Origin: Phycisphaerales bacterium
GTDB taxonomy: Bacteria > Planctomycetota > Phycisphaerae > Phycisphaerales > SM1A02
Assembly (NCBI GenBank): GCA_014238205.1
Contig: JABABM010000003.1
Location: 62,001-126,000, forward strand
Direction of reading: 5' to 3'
Length of the DNA stretch: 64,000 bases
The translations under genes and the position numbers were made by a program. A model generated the notes under the pieces. That model worked only from the letters and a program-made list of their open reading frames with translations. It was not told the DNA's origin and did not search any database. Positions 43,498-51,963 of the stretch are shown one piece after another (position 1 is the first letter of the stretch; every line of letters starts with the position of its first letter).

Positions 43498-44361
43498 GTG
43501 GTTTCCCGCAGCCCAACCCCCCTGATTGCAACACTTGTTGGACTCCTTCTCCTGGGTGGCCTTGGGTCCAGCGTCGTTCTATCGCGTTCACTGCAGGGCA
43601 TTCCGCCAGGTGAACCACCTGTTTCCCCGGAGGAGAAACCGGCACCCGCTGCTCCCGCCGAGGAAGAGGCGACATCGCCTGTTGTCGATGAGCCGGATCC
43701 TGGTGACGCGGAGGAGGGCCAGAAAACGGTTGTCCTGTTCCAGTCGCTCACAGGTGACCTGCTCCGGAGGAAGCTCCACGAGTATTCAAAGCAAGATCAT
43801 TTGGAACTCACGTACCGGCAAGCCAGGGAAATCATGTACTGGAAGTCGGACAATGATGATGGTGTCGTCACCACGATCTATGCTCGTCGTCCGACATCGC
43901 TGCCACCGGGTGAATGGCCGGATCCACAGGTGCTCAATTGTGAACATCTCTGGCCGCAATCCAAAGGCGCAAAACGCGTACCCATGCGAACGGACCTGTA
44001 CCACCTGAGGCCCGCCGTACCACGGGTGAACTCGATCAGAAGCAATCATCCTTTCGGTGACCCCGTGCCCCCATACCGTCACGATGATGGATGGCGGGCA
44101 GGTCGGGATTCGACCGATTCCATGTGCTTCCAGCCTCCTCCCACGGTGCGAGGCGACGTGTCCAGATCACTTTTCTACTTCTCAATACGCTATGAGGCTT
44201 CGATCGAAGACTCCCAGGAGCTCATTCTCCGGAAATGGGATGAGGAAGACCCGGTCGACGACATTGAACGACGACGCGCTGAAGTGATCGAAGAGGAGCA
44301 GGGCAACAGAAACCCGTTCATCATCGACTCGACGATCGTTGACCGCATCGAGGATTTCTGA
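43498..44361 (+). CDS. EndA/NucM-type endonuclease I, exported or membrane-anchored
   Basis: A 287-residue nuclease expected to degrade extracellular or periplasmic DNA. An N-terminal hydrophobic helix (about 9-27) serves as signal or anchor. A Pro- and Glu-rich linker (about 38-75) leads to the endonuclease I domain (about 80-285). Its marks are the metal-site run LNCEHLWPQSKG (His-Leu-Trp-Pro-Gln, beta-beta-alpha-metal type), MRTDLYHLRPAVPRVNSIRS and NHPFGDP. The start is GTG. The substantial acidic linker is unusual for EndA. It could provide phosphate or nucleosides together with the PhoD-like phosphatase and the phosphate-type porin nearby. Confidence 0.85.
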   Translation: MVSRSPTPLIATLVGLLLLGGLGSSVVLSRSLQGIPPGEPPVSPEEKPAPAAPAEEEATSPVVDEPDPGDAEEGQKTVVLFQSLTGDLLRRKLHEYSKQDHLELTYRQAREIMYWKSDNDDGVVTTIYARRPTSLPPGEWPDPQVLNCEHLWPQSKGAKRVPMRTDLYHLRPAVPRVNSIRSNHPFGDPVPPYRHDDGWRAGRDSTDSMCFQPPPTVRGDVSRSLFYFSIRYEASIEDSQELILRKWDEEDPVDDIERRRAEVIEEEQGNRNPFIIDSTIVDRIEDF

Positions 44362-44446
44362 CACCGATTCGACCTGTGATAGCATGCGACTGTCAATGAC
44401 CATGCATGGTCTTCTCGCTGACCCCCCATTCCTGGAGATGAAGTAG

Positions 44447-46051
44447 ATGGAATTTGCAACTGTACTGGTCAATTGGGTGGTTCGGCTCTCCCTGTTCGTA
44501 TTCATAGCCCTCGGAGTCATCTTCTCACCATGGTTCCTCCTGGGCGCTGCAGTGGCGGCTCCCCTTGCTGCGATCTCGGTCTGGGATCGGATCCAGACCC
44601 GCCACAGCATCCTCCGGAATTACCCACTCCTCGGGCACCTGCGATTCTTCTTCGAAAGCATTCGCCCTGAGATGATGCAGTACTTCGTCGAGACTGATAC
44701 GGCCGGTCGCCCATTCAACCGGAATGAACGAACTGTCGTATACGAGCGTGCGAAGGACCTGCTTGACGACAAGCCGTTTGGTACGGAACTCGATGCCTAC
44801 AGCACGGAATACGAGTGGCTCAATCATTCCATTGCGCCTTCCGAGAAATCGAAGGATCCATTCCGAATTGACGTCGGGGGCCCCCAATGCTCAAAGCCCT
44901 ACTCTGCGTCCGTCTACAACATTTCCGCAATGAGCTTCGGCGCTCTCAGCGGGCACGCCATCATGGCTCTCAACAAGGGAGCGAAGAAGGGTGGGTTCTT
45001 CCATGACACGGGGGAAGGAAGCATCAGCCCCTACCACAGGAAGTATGGCGGCGACCTGGTCTGGGAACTTGGCAGCGGCTACTTCGGCTGCCGAACAGAG
45101 GATGGCAACTTCAGTCCTGATCTGTTTGCAGAGCAGGCCGTTGAAGAGCAGGTGAAGATGGTGGAGATCAAGGTCTCCCAAGGCGCCAAGGCCGGCCACG
45201 GCGGTGTTCTACCCGCAGCGAAGATCTCGAAGGAGATCGCGGAAACCCGCCATATTCCAATGGGCCAAGACTGCATCTCGCCCGCCTACCACAAGGCATT
45301 TTCAACCCCGATCGAATTGATGGAGTTCGTTGCACAGCTTCGCGAACTCTCGGGGGGCAAGCCCGCAGGGTTCAAACTCTGCATTGGACGACCAAGTGAG
45401 TTCATGGGCATCTGCAAGGCCATGATTGAAACCGAGATATATCCCGACTTCATCGTCATAGACGGTGGTGAAGGCGGAACCGGCGCAGGACCGATCGAGT
45501 TCCTTGATCACATGGGTACCCCTTTGACCGAAGGACTGCTCTTTGCCCACAACGTGCTTGTCGGCACCGGCCTTCGGGACAAGATACGCATCGGCTGCAG
45601 CGCCAAGGTGGTGACCGCATTCGGAATAGCCTCGAAGATGGCCATCGGAGCCGACTGGTGCAACTCGGCACGTGGATTCATGTTCGCTGTCGGGTGCATC
45701 CAGGCACAGCGTTGCCACACGAATGCCTGCCCGGTCGGAGTAGCTACCCAGGACAAGAGGAGGCAGAAGGCGATCGTGGTTCCCGACAAGGCCGAACGTG
45801 TCTACAACTTCCACAGAAATACGCTGGATGCCCTGGCCCAGGTTGTTGCAGCAACGGGCCTGGATCACCCGAACCAGTTCAAGCCCGTCCACATCTCAAG
45901 GCGCGTCTCGCCGACTTCCGTTCTGTCCTATGAGGATCTGTACCACCACCTCAAGCCCGGCGAACTGTTCTCGGGAACCGAGAATCCACTGTATCGAAAG
46001 TATTGGGAACGGGCGGATTCGAAACAGTTTGCCAAGCCCTGCAAGGCCTGA
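44447..46051 (+). CDS. FMN-binding glutamate-synthase-like protein, membrane-anchored
   Basis: A 534-residue protein with one or two N-terminal hydrophobic segments (about 4-43) and a GltB-like TIM-barrel FMN domain (about 80-510). Present are the FMN-loop region NISAMSFGALSGHAI, GGEGGTGAGPIEFLDHMG, and the cysteine cluster CIQAQRCHTNACPVGVATQD that binds the 3Fe-4S centre in glutamate synthases. The glutaminase and GXGXG domains of GltB are absent. Archaeal-type and FMN-binding glutamate synthase family proteins of this size exist but their in vivo reaction is mostly unproven. The nearby Ni-SOD suggests a possible oxidative-stress link, but this is speculative. Start has GGAG about 12 bases upstream. 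Confidence 0.83.
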   Translation: MEFATVLVNWVVRLSLFVFIALGVIFSPWFLLGAAVAAPLAAISVWDRIQTRHSILRNYPLLGHLRFFFESIRPEMMQYFVETDTAGRPFNRNERTVVYERAKDLLDDKPFGTELDAYSTEYEWLNHSIAPSEKSKDPFRIDVGGPQCSKPYSASVYNISAMSFGALSGHAIMALNKGAKKGGFFHDTGEGSISPYHRKYGGDLVWELGSGYFGCRTEDGNFSPDLFAEQAVEEQVKMVEIKVSQGAKAGHGGVLPAAKISKEIAETRHIPMGQDCISPAYHKAFSTPIELMEFVAQLRELSGGKPAGFKLCIGRPSEFMGICKAMIETEIYPDFIVIDGGEGGTGAGPIEFLDHMGTPLTEGLLFAHNVLVGTGLRDKIRIGCSAKVVTAFGIASKMAIGADWCNSARGFMFAVGCIQAQRCHTNACPVGVATQDKRRQKAIVVPDKAERVYNFHRNTLDALAQVVAATGLDHPNQFKPVHISRRVSPTSVLSYEDLYHHLKPGELFSGTENPLYRKYWERADSKQFAKPCKA

Positions 46052-46099
46052 TTTCGCCAGACGTTCCATTGAACCATCAACCCGGAGAAGGATCATCCC

Positions 46100-46594
46100 A
46101 TGCGCAGCACCGTCTTCCTTGCAGCTATTGCCGCTGCATCAATCGGTTTCATTGCCGGACAGTTCCAAACTGCCGCCCTCGCTCACTGCCAGGTCCCCTG
46201 TGGCATCTATGACGACCCCATGCGCATCACGATGCTTCGCGAAGATGCAACCACCATTCGAAAGGCCGTTGCAAGCATGGAAGAGCTGATGCAGAATGAG
46301 GGACATCCCCTGCAGGGGTTCAACCAGGGAGTCCGCTGGATCAGTGAAAAGGATGAAACAGCGACGAACATCCAACGTGTCGTTTCAGACTACTTCCTCA
46401 CACAGCGGGTCAAGGCGGTGCCACAGGGAAGTCCTGGACATGATGCCTACCTGGAACAGTTGACACGCATGCATGCCATCCTCGTAGCGGCCATGAAATG
46501 CAAGCAGAATGCCGGCATGGAACATGTCGATGCCCTTGATGCCGCCATCGAAGCCATTGCCGGTTACTACCCTCCTTCGACGGAAGGTGGTTGA
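46100..46594 (+). CDS. sodN: Nickel superoxide dismutase (exported)
   Basis: Destroys superoxide with a Ni ion held by the N-terminal nickel hook. The 164 residues begin with a Sec-type signal (residues 1-28, core VFLAAIAAASIGFIAG, ending TAALA) followed directly by HCQVPCGIYDD. After cleavage at Ala28, His29 becomes residue 1 with Cys30 and Cys34, the exact hook His1-Cys2-x-x-Pro-Cys6. The remainder is a four-helix-bundle pattern. In actinobacteria the pro-peptide is removed by SodX; here signal peptidase would do the job, so no sodX gene is needed or seen. Mature length is 136 residues. Shine-Dalgarno GGAGAAGGA lies just upstream. Confidence 0.92.
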   Translation: MRSTVFLAAIAAASIGFIAGQFQTAALAHCQVPCGIYDDPMRITMLREDATTIRKAVASMEELMQNEGHPLQGFNQGVRWISEKDETATNIQRVVSDYFLTQRVKAVPQGSPGHDAYLEQLTRMHAILVAAMKCKQNAGMEHVDALDAAIEAIAGYYPPSTEGG

Positions 46595-46618
46595 AACAAC
46601 CGACCATGAAAACCAGGC

Positions 46619-46643
46619 CGGCCGTCCCGGGAAGGGACGGCCG
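46619..46643 (-). terminator. Hairpin terminator between convergent sodN and porin genes
   Basis: A perfect 10-bp stem (CGGCCGTCCC with GGGACGGCCG) and loop of five bases lies in the 78-base gap between the two stop codons. Reading towards lower coordinates it is followed by CTGGTTTTC, a short U-run, so it best serves the minus-strand porin gene. It may also stop sodN transcripts, though the T-run on that side is weak. Confidence 0.7.
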
Positions 46644-46672
46644 ACTGCGTTTCCGGGACAGTGCACGAGCAC

Positions 46673-48100
46673 TCAGAAGATGAGCTGCATCTGGGCTCGA
46701 AGAAGCCATTGGCCATCAGCATTTCCACTGGAGTCGGGTCGCCAGCCGGTACCTGACGAGGTGTAGTCGGCCGAGGTCGGGGCGCCGCCACCATCCGTGA
46801 CGGTGTCGAAGGCATAGCCCCAGTCCATGGTGAACTTGACATTGCTGTTCACGAAATAGTTGGCGCCGATCGTCAAGACGCCGAGGTTGTTCCCGGCCCC
46901 GCCTGGGCCGGCAAAGTTCGTGCCTGTGAAGTTGGCATCCTCGATGTCACCGTAGGAGTACCGGGTGAAGAGTTCGAGATCGTCCTGCATGAGGTAGCCA
47001 CCCTGGACCACGACGCCCAGGGAATTCTGGTCAGTCTCGGCATTCGGGGCATTGACCGTCTGGAGGTAGCGATCCTTGCCCCAGGCCCAGGCGAGGTACG
47101 ACATCAGCGTCCAACCATCGCCCACGAGGCTGGCGTCGATCGTGAAGGCCAGAGACCTCGCGACATCACCGTTTCCATACTCGGGCAAAGGTTGATCGTT
47201 GTTGGTATTGAACCATCCAAATGCACCGCCGACCATGAAACCGGTCCTGCCATTGGTGTTCCTGGCGTTGAGCCCTTTGAACATCGACCAGTCTGAACCA
47301 TCGCCCATGAGCACCTCTGCCCGGGCAGTAATGCCGTTGGTCGATGGACTTCCCGCGATCTGCGTGTTCAGGTCGTTCGGGCCGTTGTTGTACATGGCCT
47401 CGATCTTCCAGGAGTCATCCCCATAGCCGAGCATGATGCCCTGTGAACGACCCCAGGTGAAGGCGTTGTTGATCACGGAACGATCAACTGCAAGCTGGCG
47501 AGTGCTGGAAACGAGTTCTTCACGAAGGAATGGAGCCTTGAACTGGCCCATGCGTACATACATTCCGTTGTCAAGCTTCTTGGTTATGTACGCGTCCTCG
47601 ATGAACACGTTGGCCGGGGTGTTGAGGCCTGCCTGTCGATTTGAAGCGACCGACACCTTGTACTCCCAGCTCGGATCGATGACGTGGCCTGAGAACCTCA
47701 GCTTCGCACGCCGAATCTCGAAACCGTGGGCGTTCGACTGGGCGGGGGCATCGTTGAAGTGCCAGCGAACCTGGACCTGGGAAGTGATCTTCACAAGCCA
47801 GTTGCCGTCATCCGAACTGATGAAGAAACCCTTGTTGTAGCCCGAAGTCATGCCCGAGCCCTGGAGTGCGGACCGGGTATCCGCATCAGCAAGCACATCC
47901 GAGACAAGGCCCCGGATCTTCTCTGCTCGCTGCTCGGTCAGCCAATTTGAGTCCTGTTCGGATCGGAGGGCGTCGACTTCACTCTTCAGCTCGAACACCA
48001 GATCTCGCAGATCCTGGTCGGACATCGTGTCGATGTCGGGTGTTGCCAGAACCATGCTGCAGCCAAGGCCGATGGCAAGGGCTCCGAGTGCAATCTTCAT
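46673..48100 (-). CDS. Phosphate-selective porin (OprO/OprP-like)
   Basis: Outer-membrane beta-barrel of 475 residues. A Sec signal (about 1-20) is followed by a coiled-coil trimer-forming stretch (DQDLRDLVFELKSEVDALRS and beyond, about 28-75). The barrel starts at GYNKGFFISSDDGNWLVKI and uses repeated beta strands such as VQVRWHFND, YVRMGQFKAPFLREELV and FTRYSYGDI. The last residue is Phe, after LRAQMQLI, the C-terminal signature for outer-membrane insertion. The FKAPF(L)REE run is family-typical. AGGAG lies 7 bases before the ATG. Substrate specificity for phosphate, pyrophosphate or other anions cannot be told from sequence alone. Confidence 0.88.
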   Translation of the reverse strand: MKIALGALAIGLGCSMVLATPDIDTMSDQDLRDLVFELKSEVDALRSEQDSNWLTEQRAEKIRGLVSDVLADADTRSALQGSGMTSGYNKGFFISSDDGNWLVKITSQVQVRWHFNDAPAQSNAHGFEIRRAKLRFSGHVIDPSWEYKVSVASNRQAGLNTPANVFIEDAYITKKLDNGMYVRMGQFKAPFLREELVSSTRQLAVDRSVINNAFTWGRSQGIMLGYGDDSWKIEAMYNNGPNDLNTQIAGSPSTNGITARAEVLMGDGSDWSMFKGLNARNTNGRTGFMVGGAFGWFNTNNDQPLPEYGNGDVARSLAFTIDASLVGDGWTLMSYLAWAWGKDRYLQTVNAPNAETDQNSLGVVVQGGYLMQDDLELFTRYSYGDIEDANFTGTNFAGPGGAGNNLGVLTIGANYFVNSNVKFTMDWGYAFDTVTDGGGAPTSADYTSSGTGWRPDSSGNADGQWLLRAQMQLIF

Positions 48101-48272
48101 TTCATTACTCCTAAGGATTGGTCTGGGGTGGATACCCCGCCGTATGGGATCAATTACCGGCAAGGTACGGAGTTATTCCGGGATGTGTTGATACCCGATG
48201 GAATACATGTGAATCAAACAGGCGATGAACACAACCTGAACCAGTCCGGAGGCGGACTGCATCGCCCTGGTT

Positions 48273-48300
48273 TTGCCCCAGCATCGACTGGGAGTTATCC
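48273..48300 (+). promoter_or_regulatory. Likely promoter of tRNA-Cys
   Basis: TTGCCC (48273-48278) and TTATCC (48295-48300) are separated by 16 bases and end 16 bases before the tRNA. Spacing suits a sigma70-like promoter; both boxes deviate from consensus. Confidence 0.35.
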
Positions 48301-48316
48301 TGATCTGCTGTTCGAT

Positions 48317-48390
48317 GGCCGTGTACCCAAGTGGTCTAAGGGGACGGATTGCAAATCCGTTAGTCGTGGGTTCGAATCCCACCGCGGCCT
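48317..48390 (+). tRNA. tRNA-Cys (anticodon GCA)
   Basis: A 74-base cloverleaf. The acceptor stem is GGCCGTG with CGCGGCC (one T-G pair), anticodon arm ACGGATTGCAAATCCGT with GCA at positions 34-36, and T-arm GTGGGTTCGAATCCCAC. Discriminator base U73 is the known identity base for cysteine. CCA is not encoded. A secreted-protein gene starts 40 bases downstream on the same strand. Confidence 0.95.
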
Positions 48391-48430
48391 TTGTCTTTGA
48401 GTCGGTCCAATACAGGTTTCTGGAGATCTC

Positions 48431-49294
48431 ATGCGGATGCTCGCACTGATATCCCTGCTCCTGCTCCCTGCGGGATCCGTGGCTGCCCAGGATAGCTCTG
48501 AAGCGACTGGTCCCAATTCCGCTTCCCGGGAAACACCCTTTGCGCCATTGCTCAGAAGCGGGAGTTTCATCAGGGAAGCACATGGCACCCTTGCCCGGAA
48601 GAACCCGGCAAAGCCGTGGATCTTCACCATCATGGGGGGAACCGAAGAGAAGCCCCTCAGGCAGGAGTTCACTCTTCTGCCTTCACACCTGCTCGAGGAG
48701 GTTGAGCTCGAGATCATGGAGAACACTTCACAGACAGTTGACTTTGTGCTGTCTGGACAAGTGCTCCTCTACAGAAATCGAAATTACCTCATCCTTGAAC
48801 ACGTGGAAATGGAAGCGGGGCATGGGCAGCGACCCGGTACTGCTCCGGAAGACATTCCCGCACCCGAAACAGTGTCCGAAGTTGATGAAGATGGATTCGA
48901 CTTCCAGGACCAGGGGGACAGCATCGCTGCAATTGTCTCACAGCTTCAGAAGGACGTTGGCCCCCTGAAGAGAAGTGTGGACCGAAGTGGTGAGTTGACT
49001 CCAGGCCCAGAAGGATTCGAAGAAGGCATGCTGCTCGTGTCCAGGAGGGGGCGGTTGGTCCGTGGAAATCATGGAGCATGGATCTTCATCTTCGATGCCG
49101 ACTCACGGGGACTCCTTGAGCCTCCCATGATCCTCATGCCATCCTCGACCCTGGAAAAACTTGAAACCTGGGCACGAAAAACAGGCATGAATTCTCCGCT
49201 GTTGATAAGCGGACAGGTCTACTCGTACAGGGGGCGGCATTTCATGCTGCCGACAGCCTGGCGTGTGCCCATTGAACGACCAAATCTGAAATGA
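48431..49294 (+). CDS. Hypothetical secreted protein with an internally duplicated domain
   Basis: Not recognised. The 287 residues have a signal peptide (1-19, LLPAGSVAAQ). Two similar halves follow. One runs from SGSFIREAHGTLARKN to LSGQVLLYRNRNYLILEHV (about 42-130), the other from LLVSRRGRLVRGNHGAWIFI to ISGQVYSYRGRHFMLPTAW (about 198-279). An acidic linker of about 65 residues joins them. Each half shows W-hydrophobic-F, LLPSHLLEE or LMPSSTLEKLE, then SGQVxxYRxRxxx. Possibly a small beta-barrel or ligand-binding domain duplicated in tandem. The gene follows tRNA-Cys by 40 bases and so may lie in the tRNA transcript. Confidence 0.7.
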   Translation: MRMLALISLLLLPAGSVAAQDSSEATGPNSASRETPFAPLLRSGSFIREAHGTLARKNPAKPWIFTIMGGTEEKPLRQEFTLLPSHLLEEVELEIMENTSQTVDFVLSGQVLLYRNRNYLILEHVEMEAGHGQRPGTAPEDIPAPETVSEVDEDGFDFQDQGDSIAAIVSQLQKDVGPLKRSVDRSGELTPGPEGFEEGMLLVSRRGRLVRGNHGAWIFIFDADSRGLLEPPMILMPSSTLEKLETWARKTGMNSPLLISGQVYSYRGRHFMLPTAWRVPIERPNLK

Positions 49295-49321
49295 TCCCCC
49301 GGCATGCACCGCCACGGATTC

Positions 49322-49807
49322 CTATGAAACCGTGGGGTCTTCCATTGCCACGGATGTCATCGAGATCGGCTCAACGGGACAGTCGCCCGAGTCCGTCTGG
49401 GCTGCGCCTATTGCCCTGACGACATCAAGCCCATCAACCACCTGTCCAAATGCCGTGTATTGATTGTCCAGGTGCCTGCAATGCTCCCGGCCAAGACACA
49501 CGAAGAATTGGCTCCCTGCTGAATCCGGATCGCCGGAGCGAGCCATCGACAATGTTCCTTCGACATGTTCACGATCATTGAACTCGTTCTTGACGTTCCA
49601 GCCTGGTCCACCCATTCCGGTGCCATCAGGACACCCGCCCTGAATAACGAACCCGGGAATGATCCGGTGGAAGATCAAGCCATCGTAGAATCCTTCAGTT
49701 GCAAGCTTGCTGAAATTCTCGACGTGTCCAGGGGCAACGTCATTCCAGAGTTCCACGACAAGATCTCCCATCGACGTTGCAATCGTAGCTTTTGGATAAT
49801 TGGTCAT
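49322..49807 (-). CDS. Cyclophilin-type peptidyl-prolyl cis-trans isomerase
   Basis: Catalyses proline isomerisation during protein folding. The 161-residue single domain shows VENFSKLATEGFYDGLIFHR (catalytic Arg in FHRIIPGFVIQGG), GTLSMARSGDPDSAGSQFF, and LDNQYTAFGQVVDGLDVV. There is no signal peptide, so a cytoplasmic form (PpiB-like) is likely. It is minus strand, 28 bases downstream of gatB, with which it may share a transcript. Confidence 0.92.
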   Translation of the reverse strand: MTNYPKATIATSMGDLVVELWNDVAPGHVENFSKLATEGFYDGLIFHRIIPGFVIQGGCPDGTGMGGPGWNVKNEFNDREHVEGTLSMARSGDPDSAGSQFFVCLGREHCRHLDNQYTAFGQVVDGLDVVRAIGAAQTDSGDCPVEPISMTSVAMEDPTVS

Positions 49808-49835
49808 TGTGTCTTCCTTATTTCGTTATTTGGAT

Positions 49836-51341
49836 TCACTGGCTTCTGAGTTTGTCTACCAGGCACTGCCGCACTGCCGCCGCATCCGCCTGCCCTCCAC
49901 TTGCCTTCATGACGTGTCCGACCAGTCGACCAATGGCCGCGTCCTTTCCGTCTGCAAAGTCCTTTGCCGCCTCCGGCTGCGCCTGGATTGCTTCTTCAAC
50001 CCACCCCGAAAGCGCGCCTGGATCATCTACCTGGAGCAAGCCGGCTGATTCGGCGACTGCATCGGCCGAATCTTCGGTGTCGCAGAGCAGTTCAAAGAGT
50101 TCGTTGGCAGCGCTGGATCCTATGGATCCGCTTGAACGGAGTTGAATGATTCCGGCCAGTTGGAGTGGTGCAACTCCAAGATCCTGGATCTCCACGCCAC
50201 GCTCATTGGCGACTCTTGATCCGGCATTGAGCAGCCACTTGGCGATCTCCGCCCCCGAGCCATCACCGGGCATCGCCTCAATGCAGGATTCAAAATACTT
50301 GCAGAGATCTCGCTCGTCGACGATGGCACGTGCGTCCTTCTCAGGAAGACCATGCTCATCCTGGTACCTGCTCCGCAGTTGGATGGGGAGTTCCGGGATA
50401 CGCTCCGCTACGCGGCTCTTCCACTCCTCATCGACGGCAACTGGAATCAGGTCTGGCTCCGGAAAGTACCTGTAATCGTGTGCGTCTTCCTTCGTTCTCT
50501 GGAGAAACGTCATGTCCTTCTGATCATCCCACCCTCTCGTCGATTTCATGCCTGCGCCCATCTCGACTCCATCTTCCTTCCAGGCTTCGAGTTGCCGCTT
50601 GACTTCGAAGTTGATTGCTCCCTGGACAGCGCGGAAGGAGTTCAGGTTCTTTATTTCTGCAATCGGGGTTGCCACCTCCCGTCCATCATCAAGCTTGATG
50701 ATGACATTGATATTCGGTTCGAATCTCATGTGCCCCCGTTGCATCACTCCCTCCGTGACACCAAGAAAGCGGCAGATGTTTCTCAGCTCCTTCCCGAAAG
50801 TCACGGCATCCTCGGCGCACGACAGGTCTGGTTCAGTAACTATTTCCAGGAGCGGTACGCCTGCCCGGTTGTAGTCCACGAGGGACCCTTCATACTTCTT
50901 TCCCCCGGGAAGTTCATGGCCCGTCTTCCCCGTGTCCTCTTCAAGATGTGCACGAGTGATTCCAACGACCACCGTCCCTCCCGGGACCGAGGGGATTTCC
51001 AGTGATCCCCCGACGCAAAGTGGGAAGTCGTACTGGCTGATCTGGTATCCCTTGGGAAGGTCGGGATAGAAATAGTTTTTTCTATCCCACTTGCTGAACG
51101 AGGAGACGCTTCCGCCAAGGGCCATTCCGACCATCATCGACATTTCGACGGCCTCCATGTTCATGGCCGGCAACGCGCCTGGAAGAGCAAGAACAACAGG
51201 ATCACAGAGGCTGTTGGGCAACGCGTCCCAGTTGTCTGGATGGGCGATGTTTGCAGAGCGGGAGAACATCTTCGACCGCGTGGCCAACTCCACATGGATC
51301 TCCATGCCGATCTTCGGGGTTGTTGAAACGATCTCAGCCAT
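49836..51341 (-). CDS. gatB: Aspartyl/glutamyl-tRNA(Asn/Gln) amidotransferase subunit B
   Basis: Kinase-like subunit of the GatCAB complex that converts misacylated Glu-tRNA-Gln (or Asp-tRNA-Asn) to the correct form. At 501 residues it has full length. It contains the cradle domain with GMEIHVELATRSKMFS, YNRAGVPLLEIVTEPD and KNYFYPDLPKGYQ, the helical domain, and the C-terminal YqeY-like tail with VGHVMKASGGQADAAAV. gatA and gatC are not in the window. The start is the natural N terminus; the gene faces divergent pyrE across 73 bases. Confidence 0.96.
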   Translation of the reverse strand: MAEIVSTTPKIGMEIHVELATRSKMFSRSANIAHPDNWDALPNSLCDPVVLALPGALPAMNMEAVEMSMMVGMALGGSVSSFSKWDRKNYFYPDLPKGYQISQYDFPLCVGGSLEIPSVPGGTVVVGITRAHLEEDTGKTGHELPGGKKYEGSLVDYNRAGVPLLEIVTEPDLSCAEDAVTFGKELRNICRFLGVTEGVMQRGHMRFEPNINVIIKLDDGREVATPIAEIKNLNSFRAVQGAINFEVKRQLEAWKEDGVEMGAGMKSTRGWDDQKDMTFLQRTKEDAHDYRYFPEPDLIPVAVDEEWKSRVAERIPELPIQLRSRYQDEHGLPEKDARAIVDERDLCKYFESCIEAMPGDGSGAEIAKWLLNAGSRVANERGVEIQDLGVAPLQLAGIIQLRSSGSIGSSAANELFELLCDTEDSADAVAESAGLLQVDDPGALSGWVEEAIQAQPEAAKDFADGKDAAIGRLVGHVMKASGGQADAAAVRQCLVDKLRSQ

Positions 51342-51414
51342 TCGAACACGCCTTGGTCACCTGGATCCACATGATGGAACGGACGTCACTGGTCACACAG
51401 GGTACCATCCCGGC

Positions 51415-51948
51415 ATGCTTGATCGAACGAGTGTTGCCGAGCGTATCTCCGAGGTTGCCGTACTGCATGGCACGTTCACCCTCAGGAGCGGGAGAACCAG
51501 CACCTACTACATCGACAAGTATCGCTTCTCCACCCAGCCGGACATCCTCGAGGCCCTGGGCAACTTGTTTGCTGAACGCATTCCTGCAAATACGACTCTC
51601 CTTGCCGGAGCAGAGCTCGGGGGAATACCGCTTGTCACGGTTGCCTCCATGGCTTCCAAGCTGCCCTGCCTGTTCATCCGAAATTCCAGGAAGGAATACG
51701 GAACAGAGAAGATCCATGAAGGAGTCATCTCGGATGGCGACCGTGTCGTCATTCTTGAAGACGTCGCAACGACCGGGGGACAGGTGCTGGAAGCTGCCGG
51801 GGATATAGAGGCATCCGGGGCGGTTGTCACTGCGATCATCGCCGTAGTCGATCGGGAAGAGGGTGCGAGGAAGGCCGTGGAAGATGCCGGCTACACCTTC
51901 GATGCGCTCTTCACGGTATCCGACCTGGGCATAGGCTCCGCGAATTGA
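51415..51948 (+). CDS. pyrE: Orotate phosphoribosyltransferase
   Basis: Adds phosphoribosyl from PRPP to orotate to give OMP in UMP synthesis. The 178 residues carry FTLRSGRTSTYYIDKYRF near the N terminus. The substrate loop is KEYGTEKIHEGVI and the PRPP motif is VVILEDVATTGGQVLEAA. This is the short form related to archaeal and actinobacterial enzymes. The frame is open from 51091 but earlier residues overlap gatB antisense. The start chosen is ATG at 51415, where family homology begins. The 3' end converges on the TPR-like gene with a 15-base gap. Confidence 0.93.
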   Translation: MLDRTSVAERISEVAVLHGTFTLRSGRTSTYYIDKYRFSTQPDILEALGNLFAERIPANTTLLAGAELGGIPLVTVASMASKLPCLFIRNSRKEYGTEKIHEGVISDGDRVVILEDVATTGGQVLEAAGDIEASGAVVTAIIAVVDREEGARKAVEDAGYTFDALFTVSDLGIGSAN

Positions 51949-51962
51949 TGCAAATGCATCAA
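51945..51962. repeat. Short inverted repeat at convergent gene ends
   Basis: TTGATGCA and TGCATCAA form a perfect 8-bp palindrome around two A bases, starting at the pyrE stop codon and ending just before the stop of the convergent gene. It could act as a weak bidirectional terminator (6-bp stem with a six-base loop), or it is chance. Confidence 0.3.
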
Positions 51963-51963
51963 A

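Noticed and set aside
48101-48316. Possible Pho box upstream of the phosphate-type porin
   Set aside because: Searched for tandem CTGTCAT-like repeats; none found at convincing match.
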